Counted from the stretch's first letter, positions 52,527 through 62,637 are shown. The stretch: 64,000 bases of DNA from Polynucleobacter sp. MG-5-Ahmo-C2 (GCF_018687735.1 NZ_CP061304.1:868001-932000); one strand, 5' to 3'. Made by a program: numbers and translations. The notes: a model not told the origin generated them from the sequence alone.

Positions 52527-53825
52527 CTAGGGGGCTAATCGCTCTTGAGGAAAGCTCAAAGTAAAGGTGCTGCCTCTGCCTGGAGTACTTTCAATATTCA
52601 ATTGGGCTTGATGTCGACTGGCGATATGCTTGACAATCGCTAAACCCAAGCCTGTTCCACCGGTATCCCGCGAACGACTCCGGTCTACGCGATAAAAACG
52701 CTCTGTGAGTCTCGATAAATGCTCTGAGGCAATGCCGGGGCCAGTATCCCTGACGGAGAATTCGCCACGCCCTTGCGCATTGATATCCCACTTCACATGA
52801 ATAGATCCACCATCTGGTGTGTAGCGTATTGCATTGGCAACTAAATTACTAAATGCAGAAAGTATTTCTCGTTCATCGCCAAATAAATTATGCGTATTCG
52901 CAACGTCAAAATTAAATGCATGCTTTCCTTTAGACAAGGCTTCGGCATCATTCCTGAGTAATGCCATCAAAGTAACGATGTTGACTTCATTTGTAGTAGC
53001 AGGCAATGCATTGGCCTCTAAATTGGCCAAAGTAAGAAGATCCTCTACTAAACTTTTCATACGTTGCGCTTGTGACATCATCATGTCGAAATACTGATCA
53101 CGTTGACTCTTCTCAAGATCTAAAGATTGAACTGTCTCTAAAAATCCCATTAAGACAGTGATTGGTGTTCTCATTTCGTGAGAAACATTGGCGACGAAGT
53201 CACGTCGCATTGCATCTGCCTTCTGCAAATCCGTAATGTTTTGCACCAGCAATAAATGGCGCTGATTGCCGAATGGAAAAGCTTGCAACATCAAACTCAA
53301 ATTGCTGGAAGGCCCCATGCGCTCCATGAGCAATGATTCATCAAAATGACGTTTGTTTAAATATTGAATAAATTCCGGGCGACGGATTAAAAAATTAATG
53401 CGCTGCATAACATCCCGTTTATAAACTAAACCAAAAAAACGTTCAGCAATACTATTGCACCATTCAATTTGATCATCTTCGTCAAGCATCAATATTCCAT
53501 TAGGCGATGCTTGAAACGCTTCAATAAAGTGATCGTGCTGTTGTTCGATATTCCGAATTCTTTGCTTAAGAGTTTTAATTAAACGCTGCAGCTTAAAAAA
53601 TATATCCTCCCAAAAACCGCTGGGTAGCGGCATCAGCTCAACACTATCTAATTGAACGTAGTTTCCTAGTCTCGCTAGGTTGATGTAAGAATAAATTAAG
53701 GGGATAGAGAGAAGCGCTACAGCTATCAAAATTGCGTATTCAGGACCCCAACTGTAAAGGGTAATAAATGCAGCGATGAGCGCAAGGCAAACAAGAAAAG
53801 TGAAGCGTATTAAAGCAGAAATCAT
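52527..53825 (-). CDS. phoR: Phosphate regulon sensor kinase PhoR
   Basis: A 432-residue histidine kinase with two N-terminal helices (residues 5-50), a PAS domain (about 95-200), HisKA with FVANVSHEMRTPITVL (phospho-His) and HATPase_c with NAIRYTPDGG, DTGPGI and GGTGLGLAIVKHI. It signals phosphate status with PstSCAB-PhoU and phosphorylates PhoB. It is the last gene of the pst-pho operon, 63 bp behind phoB. Confidence 0.95.
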   Translation of the reverse strand: MISALIRFTFLVCLALIAAFITLYSWGPEYAILIAVALLSIPLIYSYINLARLGNYVQLDSVELMPLPSGFWEDIFFKLQRLIKTLKQRIRNIEQQHDHFIEAFQASPNGILMLDEDDQIEWCNSIAERFFGLVYKRDVMQRINFLIRRPEFIQYLNKRHFDESLLMERMGPSSNLSLMLQAFPFGNQRHLLLVQNITDLQKADAMRRDFVANVSHEMRTPITVLMGFLETVQSLDLEKSQRDQYFDMMMSQAQRMKSLVEDLLTLANLEANALPATTNEVNIVTLMALLRNDAEALSKGKHAFNFDVANTHNLFGDEREILSAFSNLVANAIRYTPDGGSIHVKWDINAQGRGEFSVRDTGPGIASEHLSRLTERFYRVDRSRSRDTGGTGLGLAIVKHIASRHQAQLNIESTPGRGSTFTLSFPQERLAP

Positions 53826-53888
53826 GGTGCAATCTTAGACTATCTCTAGAAACTGTCAGAAATAGCCCCAAAAGGCTGCAGGACCAAC

Positions 53889-54602
53889 CTAGGTCTCAGT
53901 TGGAGTTTTCGTTATACGGTAACCGCTACCCCTAACCGTCTCAATAAAATGATCGCAGTCCACCGGGGTCAATGCAGCCCTCAGGCGCTTAATATGTACG
54001 TCAACAGTTCTCTCTTCAATGTAAACCTCATTACCCCAGACCTTGTCGAGCAAATTTGTGCGTGAATGGACGCGCTCTGGATTGGCCATGAAGAATTGAA
54101 GCAGCCTGTACTCAGTTGGACCCAGTGAAATCGGTTTAGGTTCAGAATCTGGCCAAATGGCTAACACTCTATGGGAGCTGGGATCAAGCTTAAGGGGGCC
54201 AATGGTAAGGGGGCCAGTATCCTCAATAGGCGTCTGCCTTCGCAATAAAGCCCTCACCCTTGCAATTAATTCCTTAGGAGAGAAAGGCTTAGTCACATAG
54301 TCATCAGCACCAGAATCTAAGCCTAAAACCTTATCAGCCTCTTCACTCTTGGCCGTTAGCATCAAAATAGGCAGACCCCGAGTTCGGTCGTTGGCGCGCA
54401 ATTCTTTGGCAAATTGCACGCCTGACTTACCAGGAAGCATCCAATCCAGGATAACCATGCTAGGCAAACGATCTTTCATCATTGCAAGAGCAAGATCGGT
54501 TTGCAATGCTTTTTCTACTTCATAACCAGCATGAGATAAATTAATTGCGATTAACTCTGCAATTGATGGCTCATCTTCAACGATTAGTATGCGGTGAGTC
54601 AT
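53889..54602 (-). CDS. phoB: Phosphate regulon response regulator PhoB
   Basis: A 237-residue OmpR/PhoB-type regulator. Receiver domain: acidic pocket EDEPS, phospho-acceptor Asp in VILDWMLPGKSG and LMLTAKSEEADKVLG. Winged-helix DNA-binding domain about residues 130-235, ending VRGSGYRI. It binds the Pho boxes seen before pstS, phoA and plcP. It sits 14 bp behind phoU. Confidence 0.96.
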   Translation of the reverse strand: MTHRILIVEDEPSIAELIAINLSHAGYEVEKALQTDLALAMMKDRLPSMVILDWMLPGKSGVQFAKELRANDRTRGLPILMLTAKSEEADKVLGLDSGADDYVTKPFSPKELIARVRALLRRQTPIEDTGPLTIGPLKLDPSSHRVLAIWPDSEPKPISLGPTEYRLLQFFMANPERVHSRTNLLDKVWGNEVYIEERTVDVHIKRLRAALTPVDCDHFIETVRGSGYRITKTPTET

Positions 54603-54616
54603 GTAGGTAACTCGAT

Positions 54617-55324
54617 TTAATCTTTATTGGCTTCGCGTACCAAATCTTCATGCGGAATATGACGAACATCGGCACCTTTTGCAACGTAAATTACAAACTC
54701 AGCAATGTTCTTCGCATGATCACCAATACGCTCAATTGCCTTGGCAATAGTTAGCATATCTAAGCCAGTGCTAATAGTATGTGGATCTTCAGACATATAA
54801 GTAATGAGCTTGCGAACAAAGCCTCTGAACTCCTCGTCAATCTGACGATCTTCAGCGACAACTTCAGCAGCAGCAGTAGTATCCAATCTTGCAAAGGCAT
54901 CAAGACTGCGACGCAATAAATTAATGGCCATTTGACCAGAAAGACGAATCTCAGCAACGTTGATGTTGTGTGGAGCACCGCCTTCAATAAGACGCTTGGT
55001 ACGTTTTGCAACGCGCTCTGCCTCATCACCTGCCCGCTCAAGATTTGTAATCGCTTTTGATACAGCCATTACCAAACGTAAGTCGCGAGCAGTAGGCTGA
55101 CGTCTTGCAATTACTTCAGTACAAGCTAAGTCGATTTGAATTTCGAGATCATTAACAAGCTTTTCATTCTCGATCACAACATTGCAGGTATCAATATCCA
55201 TTTGCGTGAATGCACGCATTGCAGTCGAGATTTGTGATTCAACTAAGCCACCCATCTCAAGCAAACGACTTGAGAGTGAATTTAAGTCAGCATCGAATTG
55301 TGATGATAAGTGTTTATCTGGCAT
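54617..55324 (-). CDS. phoU: Phosphate signalling protein PhoU
   Basis: A 235-residue all-helical protein of two repeated three-helix bundles. ERAGDEAERVAKR and AIERIGDHAKNIAEFVIY are the conserved metal-binding segments. It links the Pst transporter to PhoR and keeps the regulon off when phosphate is plentiful. Lies 13 bp behind pstB. Confidence 0.95.
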   Translation of the reverse strand: MPDKHLSSQFDADLNSLSSRLLEMGGLVESQISTAMRAFTQMDIDTCNVVIENEKLVNDLEIQIDLACTEVIARRQPTARDLRLVMAVSKAITNLERAGDEAERVAKRTKRLIEGGAPHNINVAEIRLSGQMAINLLRRSLDAFARLDTTAAAEVVAEDRQIDEEFRGFVRKLITYMSEDPHTISTGLDMLTIAKAIERIGDHAKNIAEFVIYVAKGADVRHIPHEDLVREANKD

Positions 55325-55337
55325 TTAATGTCTCCAA

Positions 55338-56186
55338 TTAACCGAAGCGACCGGTAATATAGTCTTCTGTTTCTTTGCGCTTAGGCTTGATAAAGATTTC
55401 ATCTGTTTTACCATACTCCACCAAACTGCCAAGATACATATAAGCAGTGTAATCCGATACACGAGCAGCTTGCTGCATATTGTGGGTAACAATCGCAATA
55501 GTGTACTCATGCTTGAGTTCATTGATCAGTTCTTCAATTTTTCCGGTAGAAATCGGATCCAAAGCAGACGTTGGCTCATCTAGCAAAATCACAGATGGCT
55601 TCACCGCAACACCGCGAGCGATACAGAGGCGTTGTTGCTGACCACCCGAGAGAGATAAACCACTCTGATTTAACTTGTCCTTAGCTTCTGTCCATAGGGC
55701 AGCTTTATTGAGTGCCCACTCTACACGCTCGTCCATTTCAGAGCGTGATAGTTTTTCGTATAGACGCACACCAAATGCAATGTTTTCATAAATAGACATT
55801 GGAAATGGTGTTGGTTTTTGGAAAACCATACCAATACGTGAGCGTAGTAAGTTTAAATCCTGGCCAGGCTCAAGAATGTTTTGACCGTAGAAATTGATTT
55901 CACCCTCAGCACGCTGCCCTGGATAAAGGTCGTACATGCGATTTAAGGTGCGCAACAAGGTAGATTTACCGCAACCTGAAGGGCCGATAAATGCAGTGAC
56001 CTTGCCTTGCTCAATATCTAGGTTGATGTCTTTTAGACCCTGAAATGAACCATAGTAGAAATTGAGGTTTCTAACTTCAAGCGCATTGACAGCCGCCTGC
56101 TCTGAATGTTGATTTGTTGTTTCCACTTTACCCCCTTGACTATCTATCTTATTTAAGTCAAACATTGATTTCATATTGCTCATCAT
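55338..56186 (-). CDS. pstB: Phosphate ABC transporter ATP-binding protein
   Basis: A 282-residue ABC ATPase. Walker [14 protein letters not shown]-loop FQKPTPFP, signature [14 protein letters not shown], Walker [13 protein letters not shown] and switch His in IVTHNMQQA. An N-terminal extension of about 30 residues precedes the family start. The ATG overlaps the pstA stop by 4 nt. Confidence 0.96.
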   Translation of the reverse strand: MMSNMKSMFDLNKIDSQGGKVETTNQHSEQAAVNALEVRNLNFYYGSFQGLKDINLDIEQGKVTAFIGPSGCGKSTLLRTLNRMYDLYPGQRAEGEINFYGQNILEPGQDLNLLRSRIGMVFQKPTPFPMSIYENIAFGVRLYEKLSRSEMDERVEWALNKAALWTEAKDKLNQSGLSLSGGQQQRLCIARGVAVKPSVILLDEPTSALDPISTGKIEELINELKHEYTIAIVTHNMQQAARVSDYTAYMYLGSLVEYGKTDEIFIKPKRKETEDYITGRFG

Positions 56187-57049
56187 CCCTGGACCTTCTC
56201 ACGGAATACGACTCGCGCCAAAATATTTAAACCGAGTACGGCAAATGTAATTAGTAACGCACCACCCCACGCTAACTCAACCCAGTTGTCATAAGGGCTC
56301 ATAGCAAATTGAAAAATGACCACGGGCAAATTAGCCATCGGTGCATTCATATTGGTTGAGAAAAACTGATTATTTAACGCTGTAAATAATAATGGTGCAG
56401 TTTCACCGCTCACGCGTGCCAGAGCCAATAAGATACCTGTCATTACACCACTTTGTGCTGCACGCAAAGTGATCTTGAATGCCACTTTCCATTTTGGAGT
56501 GCCTAATGCATAGGCAGCCTCACGTAAGCTGCCAGGTACTAAGCGCAACATATTCTCTGTAGTGCGAACTACAACAGGTATCGCAATCAAGGCTAGCGCC
56601 ACAGTACCAGCCCAGCCAGAAAAGTGTCTTGCCTGCGCCACGATAAAAGCGTAAACGAATAAGCCAATCACAATTGAGGGTGCTGACAACATAATGTCAG
56701 TAACAAATCGTGTAATTGCGGCAACTCGACTACGGTCGCCATATTCCGAAAGATAGAGACCTGCCAGAACACCAATGGGCGTGCTGATGAAGGTACAAGT
56801 TCCAACCAATAGGAGGCTACCAACAATTGCATTAGCCAGACCACCACCATCAGAGCCTGGCGCTGGAGTGCTGTGTGTAAAAAGATCTAAGCTAATTGCT
56901 GAGAACCCTTTAAACATAAGCACACTCAAAATCCAGAACAAAAAGATCATGCCTAAGAGCATGGCTCCCATCGATAAGGATAGGCCAATCTTGTTGGCAC
57001 GCTTTCTTTTGGCGAAAATATTTTTATCAATATTAGAGGTATTGTTCAT
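56183..57049 (-). CDS. pstA: Phosphate ABC transporter permease PstA
   Basis: About 288 residues with six transmembrane helices and an [20 protein letters not shown] coupling loop to PstB. The start is set at 57049, which makes a 4-nt ATGA overlap with the pstC stop. A longer frame from 57091 would overlap pstC by 46 nt and is less likely. Confidence 0.94.
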   Translation of the reverse strand: MNNTSNIDKNIFAKRKRANKIGLSLSMGAMLLGMIFLFWILSVLMFKGFSAISLDLFTHSTPAPGSDGGGLANAIVGSLLLVGTCTFISTPIGVLAGLYLSEYGDRSRVAAITRFVTDIMLSAPSIVIGLFVYAFIVAQARHFSGWAGTVALALIAIPVVVRTTENMLRLVPGSLREAAYALGTPKWKVAFKITLRAAQSGVMTGILLALARVSGETAPLLFTALNNQFFSTNMNAPMANLPVVIFQFAMSPYDNWVELAWGGALLITFAVLGLNILARVVFREKVQG

Positions 57050-58032
57050 GTTTTCAATCCCTGCTTCTTCTCCATATTGTTTAGCATCCACTTAGCGCAT
57101 GCCAAAACAACGAAGGTAATAATGAACAGTGCCAAACCTAAGGCAAACAAAGAAGATAAATGATTGCCTGCTTCAGCCTCGCCAAATTCATTCGCAAGCG
57201 TTGAAGCAATTGAAGTACCTGGAGAAAATAAAGAAGCTGATAAACGGTGCGCATTACCGATTACAAAGGTTACAGCCATGGTTTCACCAAGCGCCCTACC
57301 CAATCCCAACATTACGCCACCAATAACACCGGCCTTGGTATATGGAAGAACTACATTCTTCACAACTTCCCAAGTAGTACAACCAATACCGTAAGCAGAT
57401 TCTTTAAGCACTGGTGGAACAATTTCAAATACATCGCGCATAACAGAAGCAATGAACGGCAGAATCATCATCGCCAGAATCAAGCCTGCGCAAAGAATAC
57501 CAATGCCATTGAAGGCGCCAGAGAAGAGAATGCCAAATCCAGGAACCTGACCTAATGTGCCAGCTAAAACAGGTTGCACGTACTCAGCAAATAGCGGCGC
57601 AAAAATAAACAAACCAAACATCCCGTAGATGATGGAGGGAACTGCTGCCAATAGCTCAACTGCAGTACCTAGCGGTCTACGCAATGGACCTGGGCAGAGC
57701 TCAGTCAAGAAAACGGCGATCCCAAAACTTAAAGGCACGGCGATCAGCAGTGCAATGACGGAGGTAACGACTGTTCCATAAATAGCAATGAGTCCACCAA
57801 ATTCACCATTCACGACATCCCATTCTTGGGAGAAAAAGAAACCCGGTCCGAAAGTGTGTAAAGCTGGCCATGCATTCATGATCAAGGAGATCAAAATACC
57901 CATCAAAGCAATTAACACTGACAGCGCAAAGAATTGGGTAATGCCATGAAACAAAAAGTCTTGGATTCGCTGTAATTTAGCGATCCGCAAGGCTTGGGGC
58001 GTAGGTGCCGAGTGAGACTGAAGAGTATCCAT
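57046..58032 (-). CDS. pstC: Phosphate ABC transporter permease PstC
   Basis: A 328-residue permease with six helices, a long Pro/Ala N-terminus and the coupling loop [20 protein letters not shown]. It forms the channel with PstA. It follows pstS after 87 bp containing a strong hairpin and is coupled to pstA by a 4-nt overlap. Confidence 0.95.
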   Translation of the reverse strand: MDTLQSHSAPTPQALRIAKLQRIQDFLFHGITQFFALSVLIALMGILISLIMNAWPALHTFGPGFFFSQEWDVVNGEFGGLIAIYGTVVTSVIALLIAVPLSFGIAVFLTELCPGPLRRPLGTAVELLAAVPSIIYGMFGLFIFAPLFAEYVQPVLAGTLGQVPGFGILFSGAFNGIGILCAGLILAMMILPFIASVMRDVFEIVPPVLKESAYGIGCTTWEVVKNVVLPYTKAGVIGGVMLGLGRALGETMAVTFVIGNAHRLSASLFSPGTSIASTLANEFGEAEAGNHLSSLFALGLALFIITFVVLACAKWMLNNMEKKQGLKT

Positions 58033-58056
58033 TGTATTGGCTTATTTAAATATTGA

Positions 58057-58084
58057 AACAGCCCCACAGTGGTGTGGAGCTGTT
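58057..58084 (-). terminator. Hairpin between pstS and pstC (attenuator or mRNA stabiliser)
   Basis: 12-bp stem (AACAGCTCCACA / TGTGGGGCTGTT, one G-T pair, 4-nt loop) 36 bp after the pstS stop. Few T residues follow. It probably raises pstS mRNA relative to the downstream genes by partial termination or 3'-end protection. Confidence 0.65.
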
Positions 58085-58119
58085 CATTAATCAATGATTA
58101 AGAAGATAACCATCAAACC

Positions 58120-59142
58120 TTACTTAGTCACAACCTTTGTGAACACGTTCTTACGAATGAAATCAGTTGTTGCATCAGGCATTGGAACGTAATCCAACTC
58201 TTCTGCCATCTTCTTGCCATCTTTGAAAGCAAAGTCGAAGAACTTGATCACTTCAGCAGCATTTGCTTTGTTCTCTGGATTCTTGTAAAGCAAGATGAAA
58301 GAAGCACCAGTGATTGGCCATGATTTAGCACCAGAAGCATTGGTAATGAAAGTGCCCATTCCTGGGATCTTAGACCAATCTGTGCCAGCTGCAGCAGCAG
58401 AAAAAGTTAAGTCGTCAGGAGCAACAAAATTACCATCTTTGTTTTTCAAAGAAATGAAAGTCATTTTATTTTTCTTGGCGTATGCATACTCTACATAACC
58501 AATAGAATTCTTCACACGGGTCACGTTTGCAGCAACACCTTCGTTACCTTTGCCGCCAACAGTCGAAGCAGCAGGCCACTTGACGTTAGCACCAGAACCT
58601 ACAGCATCTTTAAAGAGAGTACTGGTCTTTGCTAAATAATCAGTAAAGATAGCAGTTGTGCCTGAACCGTCAGCACGGGTTACTACAGTGATTGGACCGC
58701 TAGGAATCTTCACGCCAGGGTTCATGATTGCAATGCGCTTATCACCCCAGTCAGAAATGATGCCTTGGAAAATATCAGCCAATGTTGGGCCGTCTAACTT
58801 GATCTCGCCTGGCTTAACACCGTCAACGTTAATCACAGGAACCACACCACCGATGATGGCTGGAAACTGAACCATGCCGTCTTTTTCTAATTCATCAAAT
58901 TTAACTGGATTATCAGTAGCACCGAAATCAACAGTTTTTGCTTTAATTTGCTTAATACCGCCAGATGAACCGATAGATTGATAGTTCAAATTGGAGCCAG
59001 TTTTAGCTTTGAAGGCTTCAGCCCATTTTGCGTAGATTGGGTATGGGAATGTTGCACCTGCACCCGTCATGTCAACAGCAAAAGCAGCTGGAGCTAGTGA
59101 AATAGCACTAATAACTAGCGCTTTTTTCAAAAAAGATTTCAT
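58120..59142 (-). CDS. pstS: Periplasmic phosphate-binding protein PstS
   Basis: About 340 residues. Signal peptide MKSFLKKALVISAISLAPAA with cleavage after AFA, then MTGAGATFPYPIYAKWAEA. Phosphate-contact segments are SIGSSGGIKQI and VTRADGSGTTAIFTDYL. The ATG at 59142 is chosen. The frame from 59175 would add 11 residues and spoil the signal. First gene of the pstSCAB-phoU-phoBR operon. Confidence 0.96.
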   Translation of the reverse strand: MKSFLKKALVISAISLAPAAFAVDMTGAGATFPYPIYAKWAEAFKAKTGSNLNYQSIGSSGGIKQIKAKTVDFGATDNPVKFDELEKDGMVQFPAIIGGVVPVINVDGVKPGEIKLDGPTLADIFQGIISDWGDKRIAIMNPGVKIPSGPITVVTRADGSGTTAIFTDYLAKTSTLFKDAVGSGANVKWPAASTVGGKGNEGVAANVTRVKNSIGYVEYAYAKKNKMTFISLKNKDGNFVAPDDLTFSAAAAGTDWSKIPGMGTFITNASGAKSWPITGASFILLYKNPENKANAAEVIKFFDFAFKDGKKMAEELDYVPMPDATTDFIRKNVFTKVVTK

Positions 59143-59187
59143 GTGATTAGTCCTAATGTAGAAAGAACGCAACATTGCGAGCTACCA

Positions 59188-59221
59188 ACAATACGATTGG
59201 ACTATGACGCTTTGATGACAG
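59188..59221 (-). promoter_or_regulatory. Pho box and -10 of the pst operon
   Basis: On the minus strand CTGTCAT (exact), spacer CAAA, GCGTCAT (5/7), covering 59204-59221. Then 10 bp to TATTGT (59188-59193). The ATG is 45 bp further. This is the best-placed box in the window and sets the local consensus. Confidence 0.8.
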
Positions 59222-59362
59222 GCTGGTCCTATAGGAATTTTATTCAAACAAATCAATAACTTAAGATGGGAATTGGTCCATTCAATCAGAAATGACACCA
59301 TTTTGTAACAAGACTCCGATAAACAGAGATGTTAAATCTTAAGAAAATCTCAAAAGATCTTC

Positions 59363-60196
59363 ATGAAATGGCTTTTATTCGGTGCACTGCTATTGCCAAG
59401 CTTGGCATTTGGATTTGAGCCATTAAATACAGATGATGCTGGTACAGTGGGGGCCGGACGGAATCAAATTGAGCAATACTTCATTTCCATTAATCGCAAT
59501 GGTGGCGGCTCACAATCAACTGACTTGATCACGCCAGGGGAAGAATACTCTGGACGAACTGATGCCAAGGCCTACCCTTTTACATACACCCGAGGACTTA
59601 GTGATAGCGTAGAGGCATCCTTTTCAAGCACTTATTACAACCAGCCTAGCGGAAATTACTCTAAATTTGCTAACTATGTATTGGGGGCAAAATGGCGCTT
59701 TTATGAAGATGAGCGCAATGGTTACGCTCTAGCAATAAAGCCAACAGTGGTGCTGCCGGCCGGAAAGCAACAACAAGTGAACGGCCTGGGATTGGCTGCA
59801 ACCAATTACGGCCTTAATCTCATCGCTTCGAAGTATTGGCAAGGCCTTGAAGTTCATATAAACGCATCCTATATGCGATCCCCTTACAACACGAACTATA
59901 GTATCGGGCAAACAGATGAGATCAATCGCACAAACATTTTTTTAGTATCTATCGCGCCTGTTTTGAATGTATCAGAACAGATTAAGCTCGCCTTAGATCT
60001 TGGTGCCTCTACAAATCCACCCGCAACTGAGCAAACCATTAGTCACTATGCTCTAGTAGCTGGTATTTACTCGGTAAACGCCAATATTGATATAGGCCTG
60101 TCTTATATGAGAACAGGGCTATCTTATAGCGCCACTCTAGGTAGCAAGGAAGCAAACGCAACACGAAGTGAAGTAGGTGTTACGTGGCGTTTTTAA
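59363..60196 (+). CDS. Putative outer-membrane beta-barrel protein
   Basis: A 277-residue protein with signal peptide MKWLLFGALLLPSLAFGFEP (cleavage after FGF or AFG). Mature residues start PLNTDDAGTVGAGRNQIEQY, a pattern of transporter-like barrels of the meta-pathway phenol type. Alternating strands end with EVGVTWRF, a typical last barrel strand. Divergent from pstS. Substrate unknown. Confidence 0.72.
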   Translation: MKWLLFGALLLPSLAFGFEPLNTDDAGTVGAGRNQIEQYFISINRNGGGSQSTDLITPGEEYSGRTDAKAYPFTYTRGLSDSVEASFSSTYYNQPSGNYSKFANYVLGAKWRFYEDERNGYALAIKPTVVLPAGKQQQVNGLGLAATNYGLNLIASKYWQGLEVHINASYMRSPYNTNYSIGQTDEINRTNIFLVSIAPVLNVSEQIKLALDLGASTNPPATEQTISHYALVAGIYSVNANIDIGLSYMRTGLSYSATLGSKEANATRSEVGVTWRF

Positions 60197-60262
60197 TTTA
60201 CCAGTCATAATTTTCATGCACACTATTCTTAACAATTCTATTTAATCCTATTGGAGTTTGCC

Positions 60263-60682
60263 ATGGACTATCAAATCATTCCTCTAGAAATTGGCTCCAT
60301 TACAGAGCGTCATGTTTTTCAATGCGGCAATAAAGAAATTAAGTGCGGAATGGTATGGAAGCTCGGATCTGTTTTAACTGATATCAAACCTACGTTTACA
60401 AAGGCCTATGATCCCGATATTGGAATTTGCATTCAGGACATACCCGGTGGAACCATGGGCGAAACGTATGGTGGAGAGAAAGTGATTTACTTTTCCGATA
60501 CCGTAGAAGAAGATGAGCAAGATGAATTGACAGACATCTTTTACGAGAGCTCCAAAAAATACTCCAAAAATTATGCTGACGTCTTCCATGATTTAGGGTG
60601 GATAGAAATTAGCTCCGAATCCTATATATTTGGAGAGATTGAAGTTATTGCATTGAATAAAAATCCAAAATCATACAAATGA
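60263..60682 (+). CDS. Hypothetical 139-aa protein
   Basis: Soluble acidic protein with no signal. Segments DYQIIPLEIGSITERHVFQC and VEEDEQDELTDIFYESSKK are notable, but no family is recognised. The ATG at 60263 with GGAG just upstream is preferred over a TTG four codons earlier. Its stop overlaps the start of the next gene by 4 nt, so the two are coupled. Confidence 0.6.
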   Translation: MDYQIIPLEIGSITERHVFQCGNKEIKCGMVWKLGSVLTDIKPTFTKAYDPDIGICIQDIPGGTMGETYGGEKVIYFSDTVEEDEQDELTDIFYESSKKYSKNYADVFHDLGWIEISSESYIFGEIEVIALNKNPKSYK

Positions 60683-61650
60683 GCATGCGATTCTTAAAGT
60701 CTTTCCTATTTGCTGCCCTAATTGCTTGCACAAGTGCAGCATTTTCACAGCCATTTAAGTTCGTCGCCCTTGGCGATATGCCGTACAACATTCCAGATGA
60801 TTATGTCCGCTACGAAAGATTGATCGCTGAAATCAACAAAATAAACCCTAGCTTTTCGATCTTCATCGGCGATACAAAATCAGGCTCAAGCCCCTGTAGT
60901 GATGAATACAACCTGATTATTAAAAAGTATTTTGATCAATATTCTTCACCAGTGATATACAGCATTGGTGATAACGAATGGACTGACTGCCACAGACCTC
61001 TCGCAGGCGCTTACGACCCCATAGAGCGTCTTCACAATGTTCGCAAAACGTTCTTTGATTCGGAAATGAGTTTAGGAAAAAAGCGGCTACAACTGATGAG
61101 ACAGGCAGATCTTGATCCCCAATTCAGTAAGTATGTAGAAAACTCAATGTGGGTGAAAAATCATTTCCTTTTTGTGAACTTACATATTCCCGGATCGAAT
61201 AATAATTTTGAGCGTGATGAAAGCGCTAAACAAGAATACTATGCCCGAAATCAGGCTAATTTAAGCTGGATTGAAAAAGCATTTGATCGAGCTAATCGCA
61301 AACATTACGCAGGCATTGTTTTTTCTTACCAAGCTGATATGTTTTACAGTCCAAATCAAACGACCGATTTAACAAGCGGGTATCGGGATACATTGCAGGC
61401 CTTTAGTATGCATGCGCAAGCATTTAAGAAGCCCGTATTGTTGGTACATGGTGATAGCCATCGCCTGATCATTGATCAACCATTAAAAACAAACAATCAA
61501 AAGTACACCCTCGAAAATGTCTTGCGATTACAAGTCATGGGCGCAGAACATGTCCAGGCAGTTGAAATCCAGGTGAACCCATCTGCTCTGCAGCCCTTTA
61601 GTTTCAAGCCCATCTTAATTAGAGAGAATATGGTTGCCCCAAGAGATTAG
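60679..61650 (+). CDS. Secreted metallophosphoesterase-like protein
   Basis: A 323-residue protein with a signal peptide (cleavage after AFSQ). VALGDMPYN, FIGDTKSG, SIGDNEWTDC and LLVHGDSHR correspond to calcineurin-like metal motifs, with N in the GDNE rather than GNHD block. It may act as a periplasmic phosphoesterase, which suits the phosphate context, but the substrate is unknown. Start overlaps the upstream gene by 4 nt. Confidence 0.75.
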   Translation: MSMRFLKSFLFAALIACTSAAFSQPFKFVALGDMPYNIPDDYVRYERLIAEINKINPSFSIFIGDTKSGSSPCSDEYNLIIKKYFDQYSSPVIYSIGDNEWTDCHRPLAGAYDPIERLHNVRKTFFDSEMSLGKKRLQLMRQADLDPQFSKYVENSMWVKNHFLFVNLHIPGSNNNFERDESAKQEYYARNQANLSWIEKAFDRANRKHYAGIVFSYQADMFYSPNQTTDLTSGYRDTLQAFSMHAQAFKKPVLLVHGDSHRLIIDQPLKTNNQKYTLENVLRLQVMGAEHVQAVEIQVNPSALQPFSFKPILIRENMVAPRD

Positions 61651-61659
61651 TCTTCCTTG

Positions 61660-62142
61660 CTAGTTTAAGAAAGAACACTTACTAGACTTTTCGGTCAACA
61701 CTTTTCCCCAATCCTTAAAGTCAAAAGAAGCCTTCATGAGGGCACAAGTAGACATTGCGATGGGCTCACCAGCAACATGGGATGCTAAGTCTGTAAGGCT
61801 AGGATTGTGACCCACGATCATCACAACATCATATCTTTTTGCAACGCCAGAAATTAATTCAAGTAACGCACTTATTTCTGCCCCATAAACCATTGGGTCA
61901 ATTAAAAAATTGGTATGCTTCATATCTAATTTATTTGCAATGATTTGCGCTGTAGTAATTGCTCTTACTGCAGGACTGGTAACAATTAAGTCGAGGTGAA
62001 TTTCTTTTTTATGAAGCTTCGTACCTAACTTATTCGCATCTTTAAGCCCGCGTTCAGATAAAGGCCTATCCTGGTCGGGCACCAATAGCCCGCCAGTAAT
62101 AGCCTTAGCGTGGCGCAATAAGAATAACGTTTTAGCACTCAT
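61660..62142 (-). CDS. sixA: SixA-type histidine phosphatase
   Basis: About 160 residues of the phosphoglycerate-mutase-like fold. LFLLRHAKA carries the catalytic His. RPLSERGLKDANKLG and VMIVGHNPSLTDLAS hold further catalytic residues. SixA dephosphorylates phosphohistidine proteins such as the nitrogen PTS component. The ATG at 62142 is preferred over a GTG at 62154. Confidence 0.87.
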   Translation of the reverse strand: MSAKTLFLLRHAKAITGGLLVPDQDRPLSERGLKDANKLGTKLHKKEIHLDLIVTSPAVRAITTAQIIANKLDMKHTNFLIDPMVYGAEISALLELISGVAKRYDVVMIVGHNPSLTDLASHVAGEPIAMSTCALMKASFDFKDWGKVLTEKSSKCSFLN

Positions 62143-62154
62143 CTGCGTACACAC

Positions 62155-62467
62155 CAGTCTTAGGTATCGTTATCTGGAATTCTAGGTAGCTTTTATGAAT
62201 TTGCCTAGCAATAGATTGCACTATCGAATCTATTGACCTTTGAGCGCCACATGACAGAAATATTGCAGTTTTATTACATTCCTACTCTGTCATATAAACC
62301 CTCATTTAAGCTTATGAAAGCTATAACCATGATGAAAGAATGTCATATTCGGAATGTAGACTAAAGCCTACTTATGGGATATGAGGTGCAATTCTGCCGT
62401 TACTGGTTACGGACAGTTTGCTCTAACAGCCCATAGGTAACCAGTTAACAAGGTTCTCGAGGTCTGC
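62155..62467. other. Intergenic region with inverted repeat and CTGTCAT half-sites
   Basis: About 310 bp without a recognised gene. It contains isolated CTGTCAT words (minus at about 62249, plus at about 62287) without a proper second half. It also holds a perfect 9-bp inverted repeat ACTGGTTAC (62402) / GTAACCAGT (62437) with a 26-nt loop, just upstream of a 55-aa gene. A leader structure or protein-binding site is possible. Confidence 0.5.
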
Positions 62468-62635
62468 ATGAGCACAGAACACGATGATAAGCAAAGCAAA
62501 AGTCTACCTATCGACTTTGCTAGCACAAAGCAAACTCAAGCCAAAAAGAGATTGATTTGGCAGCACTTAACGCAAAAAAAGATGAAGAAGAAACATAAGT
62601 CCTTCTTAGAAAAGAACAAGCAGGTAGTTGAGTAA
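62468..62635 (+). CDS. Lysine-rich 55-aa protein
   Basis: Starts MSTEHDDKQSKSLPIDFAST and has a very basic C-terminal half (QKKMKKKHKSFLEKNKQ). No ribosome site of standard form is seen, but the gene fills the gap exactly up to glmM (2-bp convergent gap). It may bind nucleic acid. Family not recognised. Confidence 0.5.
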   Translation: MSTEHDDKQSKSLPIDFASTKQTQAKKRLIWQHLTQKKMKKKHKSFLEKNKQVVE

Positions 62636-62637
62636 AA

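Noticed and set aside
62249..62293. Two CTGTCAT words in opposite orientations near sixA
   Set aside because: Each lacks a second half at the 11-bp period, so they are probably chance half-sites.
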